Below are positions 7,622 through 16,289 of a stretch of DNA of 64,000 nt, one piece after another. Source of the stretch: Alkalibacterium sp. AK22 (GTDB lineage: Bacteria; Bacillota; Bacilli; Lactobacillales; Carnobacteriaceae_A); the NCBI RefSeq assembly GCF_000585255.1, contig NZ_JANL01000008.1:62001-126000 (forward strand), written 5' to 3'. The first letter of the stretch is position 1. Each line of letters begins with the position of its first letter. The notes under the pieces are model-generated. The model saw only the letters and a list, made by a program, of their open reading frames with translations, did not search any database and was not told the DNA's origin. The translations under genes and the position numbers were made by a program.

Positions 7622-8197
7622 TCAATTATGCTCAGCTTTATTTTCCCGGACAGCCATCATGGCCTTTGTCCAAGGAAGCAGCTGGCTCAGCATCGTTTCA
7701 ACCGTTTCCTGCTGTTTTTCTGATGCCTTAAGTTTCGGATAATCAAAATCATAAAAGATAGACAGTGAGGGATGTGTTCGCACATGTGCAACTTGGAATT
7801 CTGAAAGCACCGTTCTCAACTGCTCGGCTGCCCTTACACCTCCGGCAGACCCGTAGCTGACAATACCTGCTGCTTTATCATTAAATTCTTGATATACAAA
7901 GTCGAGTGCATTTTTTAAAGCGCTCGGTAATCCATGATTGTACTCTGGAGTAACAAAAATAAATCCGTCTTTTTCTTCTACCTTATCAGACCAAGGTTTC
8001 TGCTTGTCTCTTGCATTCAGTTCTTTGGTGAAAGCAGGAGATACAGGTTCAGCGAATAATGGAAGCTCAAAAGTTTTGATGTCGAGAATTTCATACTCTG
8101 CTCCCCCATAATTTTCAGCAATCTCCAAAACCCACTCTGCAACATCCAAATTGACTCTCTTTTCACGAATTGACCCAGTTACGATGCCTATTTTCAT
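7622..8197 (-). CDS. NADPH-dependent FMN reductase family protein
   Basis: 191-residue flavodoxin-like reductase. MKIGIVTGSIREKR begins the FMN phosphate loop; FVTPEYNHGLPSALKNALDF is the family signature for the isoalloxazine ring contact, followed by YGSAGGVRAAEQL. Relatives reduce FMN, quinones or azo dyes using NAD(P)H. The ATG at 8197 follows GGAGGATAT; the longer open frame from 8248 would run through the promoter. First gene of a two-gene operon with a MarR regulator, 44 bases apart. Confidence 0.88.
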   Translation of the reverse strand: MKIGIVTGSIREKRVNLDVAEWVLEIAENYGGAEYEILDIKTFELPLFAEPVSPAFTKELNARDKQKPWSDKVEEKDGFIFVTPEYNHGLPSALKNALDFVYQEFNDKAAGIVSYGSAGGVRAAEQLRTVLSEFQVAHVRTHPSLSIFYDFDYPKLKASEKQQETVETMLSQLLPWTKAMMAVRENKAEHN

Positions 8198-8219
8198 GTT
8201 ATATCCTCCAACCTTTATA

Positions 8220-8248
8220 ATCATAACGCGATTAGTTATATTTGACAA
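8220..8248 (-). promoter_or_regulatory. promoter with MarR-type operator (reductase-marR operon)
   Basis: Minus-strand TTGTCA (8248-8243), 17-base spacer, TATGAT (8225-8220). Inside the spacer lies the dyad ATAAC-N7-GTTAT (8223-8239), correctly placed for repression by the adjacent MarR protein. The promoter is clear; the identity of the repressor is inferred. Confidence 0.75.
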
Positions 8249-8269
8249 TTGAAAATAAGATTACAAGTA

Positions 8270-8818
8270 TTACATCTTATGCATGGCTCTGAACAGACGA
8301 TTGTAATTGTAAAAAGCAATCAGCTGAAAAAAGCTGGCCAGACCTGCGATAAGCCAAATCAAAGCATCATTGAGACCTGGAAGTAAAACGGCGAGAAGCA
8401 TACTCACATAGAAGACAATTGTTGCAATTTTACCATACCATTCCGCTCCATCCAGTGTTTTCCCCTGTCGATATAAACGAATATTTTCGATAAACATATA
8501 AGACTCTTTAAATAAAAACAGCAGAAAAAGAAAAAGGAATACCGGCCACCGGATCATCAGTACCCCCACTACAGCAAGCTGCGTCAACTTATCTGCAATA
8601 GGATCGATTAATTGACCGAGCTGACTGCTCTGATTGAACCGTCTTGCTATGAAGCCGTCCAACGCATCGGTAAGACCAGAAAAAAATAGGATACCACCGG
8701 CCTGATAAAATTCCCTACCGCTCTCTGCAGTTAGATATGCATGTACAAATACTGGAATAAGCAAAAGCCTGACATAAGAAAGAATATTGGGAATAGTAAA
8801 CATATCTTTACGATTCAT
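8270..8818 (-). CDS. pgsA: CDP-alcohol phosphatidyltransferase, probably PgsA
   Basis: Membrane enzyme making phosphatidylglycerol phosphate from CDP-diacylglycerol and glycerol-3-phosphate. The 182-residue protein has several hydrophobic helices and the CDP-alcohol motif spread over LTDALDGFIARRF and GQLIDPIADKL, giving the DG-x2-AR-x8-G-x3-D-x3-D spacing. PgsA is the usual single enzyme of this class in Firmicutes, but cardiolipin-type CDP-OH enzymes share the motif. ATG 8818 follows AAAGGTGGG. It is downstream of a small unrelated gene rather than the usual recA/cinA neighbourhood. Confidence 0.85.
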   Translation of the reverse strand: MNRKDMFTIPNILSYVRLLLIPVFVHAYLTAESGREFYQAGGILFFSGLTDALDGFIARRFNQSSQLGQLIDPIADKLTQLAVVGVLMIRWPVFLFLFLLFLFKESYMFIENIRLYRQGKTLDGAEWYGKIATIVFYVSMLLAVLLPGLNDALIWLIAGLASFFQLIAFYNYNRLFRAMHKM

Positions 8819-8907
8819 AGCTGCCCACCTTTCTCTTTACTGGTTTTGTTTTTACACTCACTTGGAAAGTAAAGTTGCCCTTGAAAAGATAGAGCAGCGC
8901 TGTCTCT

Positions 8908-9192
8908 TTACTCGTTTCGGCTAAGCAGGAGAAAGCCACCTCTAAGCAGTATGTCTGCATACATGCTCTTTGATGAGGTATGTAGACCATACTCATCGAG
9001 AGCATTTTCCTCTGAGAGTTCCGATTCATCCAACGGATCCACTTTAATCCCTGTTAAGGTACGGACTTCTGATGCGTGTTCCTTAAGGCATACGATCATG
9101 AGATCTTTGCGATACCCTTCATTATTCTGAACCATTTCTTCTACTTTTGCGGACAATTCTTCCAGATTTTGATGCGCTAAAACCAGTTTCAC
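8908..9192 (-). CDS. small hypothetical protein, weakly like general stress protein 17M
   Basis: 94-residue soluble protein. The N-terminus MKLVLAHQNLEELSAKVEEM and the C-terminal YADILLRGGFLLLSR resemble the layout of the heat-induced stress domain (YflT/GSP17M), but the match is faint and I do not assign a function. The start is GTG at 9192 with a strong AAAGGAGG, and a promoter-like pair lies at 9256-9227, so the gene looks genuine. A competing frame at 8808-9029 overlaps both this gene and pgsA and has no ribosome site. Confidence 0.72.
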   Translation of the reverse strand: MKLVLAHQNLEELSAKVEEMVQNNEGYRKDLMIVCLKEHASEVRTLTGIKVDPLDESELSEENALDEYGLHTSSKSMYADILLRGGFLLLSRNE

Positions 9193-9226
9193 TCCTCATC
9201 CTCCTTTTCATAATACTTACAGGTTT

Positions 9227-9256
9227 ATTCTACCAGAGCTGCTCTTCCCTAACCAA
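9227..9256 (-). promoter_or_regulatory. candidate promoter of the small stress-like gene
   Basis: TTGGTT (9256-9251), 18 bases, TAGAAT (9232-9227) on the minus strand, 35 bases before the GTG start. Confidence 0.5.
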
Positions 9257-9300
9257 TCATAGCAATTACAACTATATGATATTTATCTTCGAAAATATGG

Positions 9301-9329
9301 TTGACTTTCGGCTCAAATGATTATATAAT
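9301..9329 (+). promoter_or_regulatory. promoter of tRNA-Arg
   Basis: TTGACT (9301-9306), 17 bases, perfect TATAAT (9324-9329). The tRNA begins 28 bases later. Confidence 0.9.
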
Positions 9330-9356
9330 AAATTCTGTTGTTAAAGTTATTCTAAA

Positions 9357-9430
9357 GTTTCGGTAGCTCAGCTGGATAGAGCATTCGCCTTCTAAGCGAA
9401 CGGTCGGGGGTTCGAATCCCTCCCGAAACG
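9357..9430 (+). tRNA. tRNA-Arg (anticodon UCU)
   Basis: 74-base cloverleaf. The acceptor stem GTTTCGG pairs with CCGAAAC. The D arm is AGCTCAGCTGGATAGAGC, the anticodon stem TTCGC/GCGAA encloses loop CTTCTAA with anticodon TCT, and the T arm carries TTCGAAT. It reads AGA (and AGG by wobble). The discriminator is G and no CCA is encoded. It has its own promoter and terminator and is the only RNA gene found in the window. Confidence 0.97.
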
Positions 9431-9439
9431 TACAAGAAT

Positions 9440-9468
9440 CCCTTCATTATGTGAAGGGGTCTTTTTTT
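9440..9468 (+). terminator. terminator of tRNA-Arg
   Basis: CCCTTCA (9440-9446), loop TTATG, TGAAGGG (9452-9458), then a run of seven T. Confidence 0.92.
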
Positions 9469-9483
9469 ACTCTCAAAATAAGG

Positions 9484-9532
9484 AAAACCGTTCTTTCACT
9501 GGCAGCTTTTGCTGAAGCGAAAGAACGGTTTT
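9484..9532 (-). terminator. terminator downstream of first glnA
   Basis: AAAACCGTTCTTTC (9484-9497) pairs perfectly with GAAAGAACGGTTTT (9519-9532). It has A/T tails on both sides and sits 50 bases beyond the glnA stop. Confidence 0.88.
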
Positions 9533-9582
9533 TTCGACATCCATCAGATTTCTACCGAAAAGCCCTTATACAATATATGAAA

Positions 9583-10926
9583 TCAATAAAGATGTAGGTA
9601 GTTGTCTTTTTCCCACTGGCTGACTGTAGCCTTGTACTGATCCCATTCAAAAGTCTTTGATTTCATAAAGTTCTTGTAGATATGCTTGCCAACTGAATCT
9701 CTGATGACGTCATTCTTTTTCAAAGCTTTCAGAGCACTGTGAAGGCTCGTTGGCAGAGACTGAATACCTAACTCTTCAAGTTCACCGTTGTCCATATCAT
9801 AGATGTTGTCGTTTGTTTCTTCAGGTGGCGTCATTTCCTTCTCGATGCCGTCCAATCCAGCTGTCAGCATAGCTGCAAGCGCCAGGTAAGGGTTAGCCAT
9901 TGGATCGACGGATCTGACTTCCAGACGGGTAGACATGCCACGTGATGCTGGAATACGGATCATTGGAGTACGGTTGCTTCCGGACCAAGCAATATAGACA
10001 GGTGCTTCATACCCAGGCACTAGACGCTTATATGAGTTGACTGTTGGGTTAGTCAAGGCAGTAAAGGCTGGTGCATGATGCAAAAGTCCTGCAAGGAACT
10101 GATACGCTTCTGTACTCAACTGACGCTCGTCGCTTTCATCAAAGAAAGCATTTTTCTCATCCTTAAACAGAGACATGTTGCAGTGCATACCTGAACCGTT
10201 GATGCCAAACAAAGGCTTGGCCATAAAGGTTGCATGTAAACCATACTTGCGGGCAACGGTCTTGACGACTAGCTTAAACGTTTGGATATTATCACACGCT
10301 TCGACTGCATCAGCGTATTTCCAGTCAATTTCATGCTGTCCAGGGGCTACTTCATGGTGACTCGCTTCGATTTCGAAGCCAAGATCTTCAAGCTCCAAGA
10401 CAATATCTCTTCGGCAGTTTTCTGCCAAATCTGTCGGTGCCAGATCGAAATATCCCCCGTGGTCATTTAGTCTTTCCGTTACTTGATCATCTTCATCTAG
10501 TTTGAACAGGAAAAATTCCGGTTCGGGTCCTAGGTTAAAGGAACTGTATCCCATATCTTTGGCTTTCTTTAAAATACGCTTCAAGTTTGTACGCGGATCT
10601 CCCAGGAAAGGCGTGCCGTCAGGATTCATGATGTCACAAATCAGACGGGCTACACGGCTGTTTTTTGTGTCGTCTGTTTCCCAAGTAAAGACAAGCCAGG
10701 TATCCAGATCCGGCTGCAGATACATGTCTGACTCTTGGATACGAACGAACCCTTCAATAGATGACCCATCGAACATCATCTTGCCGTCCAGCACCTTGTC
10801 CAGCTGGCTGACGGGCACCTCCACATTTTTAACCGTTCCAAGAATATCTGTAAACATCAGTCTTAAAAAGCGAACGTTCTGATCCTTCACGTCCTGAATA
10901 ATTTTTTCTGCTGTCATTTTTGACAT
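9583..10926 (-). CDS. glnA: glutamine synthetase, type I (feedback-sensitive form)
   Basis: ATP-dependent amidation of glutamate to glutamine. The 447-residue protein aligns along its whole length with Bacillus Gln[12 protein letters not shown] carries Arg62, the residue tied to feedback inhibition in GSI-alpha enzymes; also visible are [11 protein letters not shown], the NGSGMH substrate motif and PGYEAPVY with the Glu of the active-site flap. Three ATGs in a row occur (10932, 10929, 10926); I chose the third because AGGGGA is then 8 bases away and the numbering matches B. subtilis. It is followed by a strong terminator. No glnR is adjacent, unlike the usual glnRA operon. Confidence 0.95.
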   Translation of the reverse strand: MSKMTAEKIIQDVKDQNVRFLRLMFTDILGTVKNVEVPVSQLDKVLDGKMMFDGSSIEGFVRIQESDMYLQPDLDTWLVFTWETDDTKNSRVARLICDIMNPDGTPFLGDPRTNLKRILKKAKDMGYSSFNLGPEPEFFLFKLDEDDQVTERLNDHGGYFDLAPTDLAENCRRDIVLELEDLGFEIEASHHEVAPGQHEIDWKYADAVEACDNIQTFKLVVKTVARKYGLHATFMAKPLFGINGSGMHCNMSLFKDEKNAFFDESDERQLSTEAYQFLAGLLHHAPAFTALTNPTVNSYKRLVPGYEAPVYIAWSGSNRTPMIRIPASRGMSTRLEVRSVDPMANPYLALAAMLTAGLDGIEKEMTPPEETNDNIYDMDNGELEELGIQSLPTSLHSALKALKKNDVIRDSVGKHIYKNFMKSKTFEWDQYKATVSQWEKDNYLHLY

Positions 10927-10996
10927 CATCATCTTCCCCTATCTATACCACTTTGTTTTTTTATTCCTCAATGCTTATTAAAATAAGTACTCGTGA

Positions 10997-11025
10997 ATAG
11001 TACCACTCAGTAATGTCTGCTTCAA
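10997..11025 (-). promoter_or_regulatory. candidate promoter of the first glnA
   Basis: TTGAAG (11025-11020), 17 bases, TACTAT (11002-10997). The 348-base gap between the two glnA genes (10933-11280) otherwise holds an A/T-rich stretch and the terminator at 11208-11255. I see no GlnR box in it. Confidence 0.6.
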
Positions 11026-11207
11026 GGGCTACTTAATATGTAAATGAATATCGTTCAAAGACTTAATTTAATTAAGCTAGAGGCTTTGAAAGCTAATTAT
11101 ATTAATCAAATTCTCATTTTCATGCTTTTCATTTGTCACTTATTTGCACTTAACGGGGAGAAAAACGTTCATAGTTACCCCTGCTGTTTTTTTTTGACTG
11201 ACATGCT

Positions 11208-11255
11208 AAAAAACCGATCATCACTCCCACCAGCTGGCGGAAATGATGATCGGTT
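11208..11255 (-). terminator. terminator downstream of second glnA
   Basis: AACCGATCATCA (11212-11223) pairs with TGATGATCGGTT (11244-11255), followed on the minus strand by a T-run. It separates the two tandem glnA genes into independent transcripts. Confidence 0.92.
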
Positions 11256-11280
11256 GATTTCCTGTTATCTATGCAAAAAA

Positions 11281-12621
11281 TCAGTAAAGTTCAAAGTAAC
11301 GGTCAGTTTCCCAGTTAGAGACTGATTTGGTGTAGTTCAGCCAGTCTGTTTCTTTCGCAAGCACAAAACGTTCAAAAATGTGTTCACCCAGACCATCTTT
11401 GATTGTCTGATCTTCTTTCAGTGCATCAACTGCCTCTTTGAGGTTCTGAGGCAGAGAGTCAATCTGGTTTTCAGTTCGCTCAATCTGATCCATGTTGTAA
11501 ATATTCTTGTTGATCGGACTAGGTGCGCTTTTAGCTTCCCCAATTCCTTTCAGGCCTGCTTTAAGCAGTACCGCCAAAGCCAAGTATGGGTTGGCTGCCG
11601 GATCTACACTTCTTAGCTCGACTCGCGTTGAGTTGCCTCTTGAAGCGGGTACGCGAATGAGCGGAGTACGGTTCGTTCCTGACCAGGCGACATAAACAGG
11701 AGCTTCAAAGCCCGGGGTCAGTCGCTTGTAGGAGTTGACGATGGGGTTGCAAACTGCCGTATAAGCCTGAGCATGATCGAGTAAGCCGGCGATAAACTGA
11801 TAAGCTGTTTTACTTAGACCGTCTTCTGAAGACTCGTCGTAAAAGGCATTGCCGTCTTCGTTAAATAAAGACATATTGAAGTGCATACCTGAACCATTAA
11901 TATCTCCAATCGGTTTCGGCATAAAGGTTGCATGTAGACCATGCTTACGGGCGACAGTCTTGACAATCAGCTTGAATGTCTGAATGTTGTCACACGCTTC
12001 AACTGCATCAGCGTATTTCCAGTCGATTTCATGCTGCCCAGGGGCCACCTCATGGTGACTGGCTTCGATTTCAAAGCCTAAAGCTTCTAACTCCAGAACG
12101 ATGTCTCTTCGGCAGTTTTCAGCCAAATCTGTCGGTGCAAGGTCAAAATATCCACCATTATCATTAAGCGTCTTGCTCGGTCGGCCATTTTCATCAAGTT
12201 TGAACAGGAAAAATTCAGGTTCCGGTCCCAGATTAAAGGAAGAATATCCATGCTCTTCCATATCTTTAAGAACACGTTTTAGATTGCTTCTAGGGTCTCC
12301 CGCAAAAGGACTCCCATCCGGCATGTGCACGTCACAGATAAAACGGGCAATTTTACCATTGTCATTATCTAGTTTCCAAGGGAAAATCAGCCACGTATCC
12401 AGATCCGGGTGCAGTTTCATGTCACTCTGATCGATTTCTACAAAACCGTCGATTGATGAGCCGTCAAATGCCATCTCATTGTCCATCACTTTGTCTAGCT
12501 GACTAACTGGAACCTCCACGTTCTTTATGACTCCATCTATGTCTGTAAACATCAGACGAAGGAACCTCACGTTTTTCTCACTTGCTTCTTTTTTTATAGC
12601 CTCTCTTAAATTGGCGGACAT
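11281..12621 (-). CDS. glutamine synthetase paralogue, type I, lacking Arg62
   Basis: A 446-residue GlnA-type enzyme, closely similar in sequence to the one downstream, with [17 protein letters not shown] and PGFEAPVY intact, so it should be catalytic. The feedback position reads GFVEIDQSD: Glu replaces Arg62, and nearby residues also differ. I place the start at 12621 ([11 protein letters not shown]), which matches B. subtilis numbering and lies downstream of the likely promoter; AAAGGA is 14 bases upstream. The longer frame to 12678 would begin before the predicted transcription start. Its own promoter, a GlnR-like box and a terminator imply separate regulation. Paralogous duplication is the simplest origin. 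Confidence 0.92.
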   Translation of the reverse strand: MSANLREAIKKEASEKNVRFLRLMFTDIDGVIKNVEVPVSQLDKVMDNEMAFDGSSIDGFVEIDQSDMKLHPDLDTWLIFPWKLDNDNGKIARFICDVHMPDGSPFAGDPRSNLKRVLKDMEEHGYSSFNLGPEPEFFLFKLDENGRPSKTLNDNGGYFDLAPTDLAENCRRDIVLELEALGFEIEASHHEVAPGQHEIDWKYADAVEACDNIQTFKLIVKTVARKHGLHATFMPKPIGDINGSGMHFNMSLFNEDGNAFYDESSEDGLSKTAYQFIAGLLDHAQAYTAVCNPIVNSYKRLTPGFEAPVYVAWSGTNRTPLIRVPASRGNSTRVELRSVDPAANPYLALAVLLKAGLKGIGEAKSAPSPINKNIYNMDQIERTENQIDSLPQNLKEAVDALKEDQTIKDGLGEHIFERFVLAKETDWLNYTKSVSNWETDRYFELY

Positions 12622-12677
12622 TGTCCAGTCATCATTCCTTTCACCATCTGGTGGTTTAATTTTTTTCTTCAACATCA

Positions 12678-12706
12678 AGCCTACTAACTTCTTTGACTAT
12701 TGTCAA
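12678..12706 (-). promoter_or_regulatory. candidate promoter of the glnA paralogue
   Basis: Perfect TTGACA (12706-12701), 17 bases, weak TAGGCT (12683-12678). A poor -10 behind a perfect -35 would fit a promoter needing an activator. Confidence 0.6.
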
Positions 12707-12717
12707 ACAGAAGGCCC

Positions 12718-12734
12718 TGTATATTTAGCTAACA
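12718..12734. promoter_or_regulatory. GlnR/TnrA-like box upstream of the glnA paralogue
   Basis: On the minus strand TGTTA-GCTAAAT-ATACA compares with the GlnR/TnrA consensus TGTNA-N7-TNACA, matching 7 of 8 fixed positions. It ends 11 bases before the -35. Binding is inferred. Confidence 0.5.
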
Positions 12735-12808
12735 ACTATTGAACAGACTCAGCTTCTTTGCTCATACTGCTGCTCCTGTCACATATATATATATATTGAG
12801 AACACAAC

Positions 12809-12849
12809 AAAAAGAACAGCCTGTTCTAAGATTAGAAAGGCTGTTCTTT
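12809..12849 (-). terminator. terminator of hup
   Basis: AAAGAACAGCCT (12811-12822) pairs with AGGCTGTTCTTT (12838-12849), with a T-run on the minus strand, 27 bases after the hup stop. Confidence 0.9.
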
Positions 12850-12875
12850 ATAGGTATGTTTAACTGTCAGACTGC

Positions 12876-13151
12876 TTATTTTACAGCATCTTTCAGCGCT
12901 TTACCAGCTTTAAATGCTGGAACTTTGCTTGCAGGGATCTGGATTTCTTCCCCAGTTTGAGGGTTACGTCCTTTACGTGCAGCACGGTCACGTACTTCAA
13001 AGTTACCAAAGCCGATTACCTGGACTTTTTCACCTTCAGCAAGTGATTCTTTGATTGTTTCGAATACAGCTTCAACTGCTGCTGTCGCGTCCTTTTTAGT
13101 AAGGTCAGCTGAAGATGCTACTTTTTCGATCAATTCTGCTTTATTTGCCAT
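12876..13151 (-). CDS. hup: DNA-binding protein HU
   Basis: Nucleoid-associated histone-like protein that bends DNA as a dimer. The 91 residues begin [22 protein letters not shown] and contain [23 protein letters not shown], the beta-arm signature with the conserved Arg-Asn-Pro tip. ATG 13151 follows GAGGAGGTGA. Synteny with der-rpsA-cmk is shared with B. subtilis (hbs). It is transcribed alone from the promoter at 13280-13308. Confidence 0.97.
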   Translation of the reverse strand: MANKAELIEKVASSADLTKKDATAAVEAVFETIKESLAEGEKVQVIGFGNFEVRDRAARKGRNPQTGEEIQIPASKVPAFKAGKALKDAVK

Positions 13152-13279
13152 TGTTGTCTTTCACCTCCTCAAAAGAAGATCCATACTGGTCTACTCTACA
13201 ATAAACCGGTACTCTCACGCCATTCTTTTGTATTCGAATGTAATGGGTGAAATAGTCTTAACGTGACATTTCAATTAAA

Positions 13280-13308
13280 AAGATACCATAGAATCGTTGA
13301 TACTGCAA
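13280..13308 (-). promoter_or_regulatory. candidate promoter of hup
   Basis: TTGCAG (13308-13303), 17 bases, TATCTT (13285-13280) on the minus strand; the 5' leader is about 120 bases. A perfect TTGACA also lies slightly upstream (near 13318) but has no -10 at the right distance. Confidence 0.5.
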
Positions 13309-13379
13309 TGGTTTTGTCAAAACTCTCGCTTAAATCCCACTTACAATATAGTCATAAAAATGATACGACTCTGTAACTC

Positions 13380-14693
13380 TTACTTTCTTCTTCTCGGAAC
13401 AATGCGAATGGGTGTTCCTTCAAAGTTGAATGTATCTCTGAACCTGTTCTCCAGATATCTGGCATATGAGAAGTGCAGGAGTTCAGGATCATTTACAAAA
13501 ATAATAAAGGTAGGAGGCGACACAGCGACCTGAGTAGTGTAATAGATCTTTAAGCGACGCCCTTTATCGGTCGGTGTAGGATTAGTCGCTACTGCGTCCA
13601 TCACCAGATCATTCAGTATGGAAGACTGAATTCTCAAGTTGCGGTTCATAAAGACTTCCTCTATGCGGTCCGGAAGCAAATGCAGTCTCTTTTTGGTTAA
13701 AGCTGACACAAATACGATGGGTGCATAACTCAGGTACTGGAATTCATCTCTGACATCCAGCTCAAATTCTTTCATGGTATTGGTTTCTTTTTCTACCGTA
13801 TCCCACTTGTTGACCACAAGTATGATCCCTTTGCCTGCTTCATGTGCATAGCCAAAGACACGCTTGTCTTGCTCTCTGATGCCTTCTTCCGCATTGATCA
13901 CACATAAAACAACATCCGAGCGCTCAATGGCCCGCATCGCTCTAAGCACACTGTATTTTTCAGTATCTTCGTACACTTTCCCTTTTTTACGCATCCCAGC
14001 CGTATCAATCATGACAAAGTCCCGGCCTTCTTGGGTCTGAAAACGGGTATCAACGGCTTCGCGCGTAGTCCCTGCAATATCTGATACAATCACCCGTTCT
14101 TCGCCTATGATTGCATTGACCAGACTCGATTTCCCAACGTTAGGTCGGCCAATAAGACTAAATTTGATTGTAGACTCATCATATTCTTCTTCCATTTCTT
14201 CAGGAAACTCTTTAATGACCGCATCAAGCACATCTCCCAATCCCAGTCCATGAGAACCGGAAATAGGATACGGTGTGCCTAGCCCCAAAGAATAAAACTC
14301 GTAGATATCCGACCTCAATTCAGGATTATCTGCTTTATTTACAGCCAGAATAATCGGCTTACCGGATTTAAATAAAATTGGAGCCACTTGCTCATCTTGA
14401 GTCGTCACACCTTCTTTGACACTTGTTAGCATGATGATGACATCGGCTTCTTCAATGGCTATTTGAGCCTGATTACGGATTTGTTCATTTAAAGGTTCGT
14501 CTTCCATCGTGATCCCGCCTGTGTCAATCAGCGAAAATTCCTTGCCGAGCCACTCAGCATCGGCATAAATTCTATCCCGTGTCACACCGGAGACGTCCTC
14601 GACGATAGAGATTCTTTCGCCGACGATACGGTTAAAAATCGTAGATTTCCCTACGTTTGGTCTCCCGACGATTGCCACTGTTGGTTTAGTCAT
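13380..14693 (-). CDS. der: ribosome biogenesis GTPase Der (EngA)
   Basis: Double-GTPase needed for 50S subunit assembly. The 437 residues contain two G domains: [13 protein letters not shown] and NKAD in the first (about 1-165), and [13 protein letters not shown] and NKWD in the second (about 177-350), then a KH-like C-terminal domain ending [12 protein letters not shown]. The ATG at 14693 follows GAAGAAGGTG; the longer frame from 14711 contains that ribosome site. It lies downstream of rpsA across a hairpin. Confidence 0.97.
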   Translation of the reverse strand: MTKPTVAIVGRPNVGKSTIFNRIVGERISIVEDVSGVTRDRIYADAEWLGKEFSLIDTGGITMEDEPLNEQIRNQAQIAIEEADVIIMLTSVKEGVTTQDEQVAPILFKSGKPIILAVNKADNPELRSDIYEFYSLGLGTPYPISGSHGLGLGDVLDAVIKEFPEEMEEEYDESTIKFSLIGRPNVGKSSLVNAIIGEERVIVSDIAGTTREAVDTRFQTQEGRDFVMIDTAGMRKKGKVYEDTEKYSVLRAMRAIERSDVVLCVINAEEGIREQDKRVFGYAHEAGKGIILVVNKWDTVEKETNTMKEFELDVRDEFQYLSYAPIVFVSALTKKRLHLLPDRIEEVFMNRNLRIQSSILNDLVMDAVATNPTPTDKGRRLKIYYTTQVAVSPPTFIIFVNDPELLHFSYARYLENRFRDTFNFEGTPIRIVPRRRK

Positions 14694-14726
14694 ATATACA
14701 CCTTCTTCCATTTCTTCAACAAAATA

Positions 14727-14773
14727 ACCGCACCCAATCTAAACAGGTCTGTCCTGCTCAGATTGGGTGTGGT
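14727..14773 (-). terminator. hairpin between rpsA and der
   Basis: ACCGCACCCAATCT (14727-14740) pairs with AGATTGGGTGTGGT (14760-14773), one G-U pair. The T-tract on the minus strand (TTATTTTGTT) is interrupted, so read-through into der is likely. Confidence 0.7.
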
Positions 14774-14801
14774 TGTCATGCCGATTCAGTTATTAGTACG
14801 A

Positions 14802-16196
14802 TTATTCTTCGTCTGAATCCATCAGGCTGGACAGTTGATCACCAATCTGGTCGCCTAATGTAAAGGAAGCATCTTCTTCATCATCCTGATACGCCGGTTT
14901 GGACGGAGCAGGTTTTTTAGATTTTGCAGGCTTGGATTCAGTTTTTTCGCTTGTATCTTCTTCAAGCGCTTTGATACTCAATGACACACGTTCATCCTGC
15001 GGGTTAACGCTCAAGACTTTAACTTCCACTTCTTCATCTTTAGCTACCACTTCATGCGGAGTCTCCACATGCTTGTGCGCCATTTCTGAGATGTGAACCA
15101 GTCCTTCAACTCCTGGCTTCAGCTCCACAAAGGCTCCAAAGTCAGTTACACGCTTGACAAGACCCTTAACTACTGTGCCTGCAGCGAATTCCTCTGCAGC
15201 ATTGTCCCACGGTCCAGGTTGAGTGTCCTTGATGGACAGAGACACACGTTCTTGCTCTTTATCCACTTTAAGAACTTTGACATCTACCTGATCACCGATT
15301 TCCAGTTTATCTTTAGGATGTGCAATGCGTTCGTGTGCAATTTCAGAAATGTGGACCAGTCCATCGACTCCTCCGACATTAACAAATGCACCAAAATTAG
15401 TCAGTCTGACAACTTCTCCAGACACAACAGTACCTTCTTCAAGCGCTTCAAGAGCTTTCTCTTTTTCCGCTGCCTGTTCTTTGGCCAGAAGGGCTTTGCG
15501 GGAAAGGATTAGCTGGTGTTCATTTGGATCGATTTCGATGATTTTAAAGGTATACGTCTGTCCTTCAAACTGACTCAGGTCGCTTACAAACGCTGTGTCC
15601 ATCTGAGATGCAGGAACAAATCCACGCACTCCGAGATCCACAGTCAGTCCGCCCTTCACTACTTTAGTAACAGGTGCCTCTACTGTTTCATCATTGTTGT
15701 ACTTATCCTGCAGTTCTTCCCATACTTTACGCTGATCAACGCGTTTTTTGGACAGGATAAAGCTACCCTGCTCCTTGTCCTTGATATCTCTCAAAACAAC
15801 GACATCGATGATGTCTCCGACGCCCACGATATCTGAAGGATGATCAAAACGTTCCGTTGCTAGCTCTCTAGGCGGGATAAGACCTTCCTGTCCGCCCCCA
15901 AGACCAACGATCACTTGCTTATCGTGATCAATAGCCAGAACCTCCCCTTTAACAAGGTCTCCTGGCGTGATGTCAATAACATCTTTCATGACATCAGACA
16001 TAGATTCTGCCTGTTCTTCTCCGTTATCCGTTTCAACAGCTGGCTCGACTTGTGCGTCTTCGTTGTCAGCTATTACGTCTTCAGGTGAAGTGCCTTCAGC
16101 AGAATTTACTTCTACTTGCTCATTTGCTGTTTCAACAGCTTCTTCATTTGTTACTTCCTGTTCTTCAAACTCATTACGGTTTTCTTTTTCCGTCAT
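14802..16196 (-). CDS. rpsA: S1-domain ribosomal protein homologue (RpsA/YpfD)
   Basis: 464-residue RNA-binding protein with four S1 domains (about residues 75-155, 165-235, 250-322 and 337-408); the last two share GAFV and GLVHISE motifs and look recently duplicated. An acidic N-terminal tail of about 65 residues and a Lys/Ser/Pro plus acidic C-tail flank them. Low-GC Gram-positives have this short form (YpfD in B. subtilis) instead of the six-domain S1. Strong ribosome site TAGGAGG before ATG 16196. It follows cmk as in most Firmicutes. Confidence 0.93.
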   Translation of the reverse strand: MTEKENRNEFEEQEVTNEEAVETANEQVEVNSAEGTSPEDVIADNEDAQVEPAVETDNGEEQAESMSDVMKDVIDITPGDLVKGEVLAIDHDKQVIVGLGGGQEGLIPPRELATERFDHPSDIVGVGDIIDVVVLRDIKDKEQGSFILSKKRVDQRKVWEELQDKYNNDETVEAPVTKVVKGGLTVDLGVRGFVPASQMDTAFVSDLSQFEGQTYTFKIIEIDPNEHQLILSRKALLAKEQAAEKEKALEALEEGTVVSGEVVRLTNFGAFVNVGGVDGLVHISEIAHERIAHPKDKLEIGDQVDVKVLKVDKEQERVSLSIKDTQPGPWDNAAEEFAAGTVVKGLVKRVTDFGAFVELKPGVEGLVHISEMAHKHVETPHEVVAKDEEVEVKVLSVNPQDERVSLSIKALEEDTSEKTESKPAKSKKPAPSKPAYQDDEEDASFTLGDQIGDQLSSLMDSDEE

Positions 16197-16289
16197 CTTT
16201 GTCTGCCTCCTATAACCAATAATTCCTACATATATAATTGTACCGAATATGATATTTAATTTCCACTAAAACATTTGTTACGACTCAGA

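Noticed and set aside
8808-9029. Minus-strand frame overlapping pgsA and the small stress-like gene
   Set aside because: Overlaps two better supported genes and lacks a Shine-Dalgarno sequence.
9357-9430. tRNA-Arg as a possible phage or island attachment site
   Set aside because: No integrase, no second copy of the tRNA 3' end and no foreign genes nearby.
11044-11325. 93-codon plus-strand frame between the glnA genes
   Set aside because: Covers a terminator and the glnA end; no ribosome site; composition is that of an A/T-rich spacer.
12783-12797. AT dinucleotide run
   Set aside because: Short simple repeat in a spacer, no sign of function.
15093-15836. Long plus-strand frames antisense to rpsA
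   Set aside because: Shadows of the repetitive acidic S1 coding sequence; cysteine-rich, low-plausibility translations.
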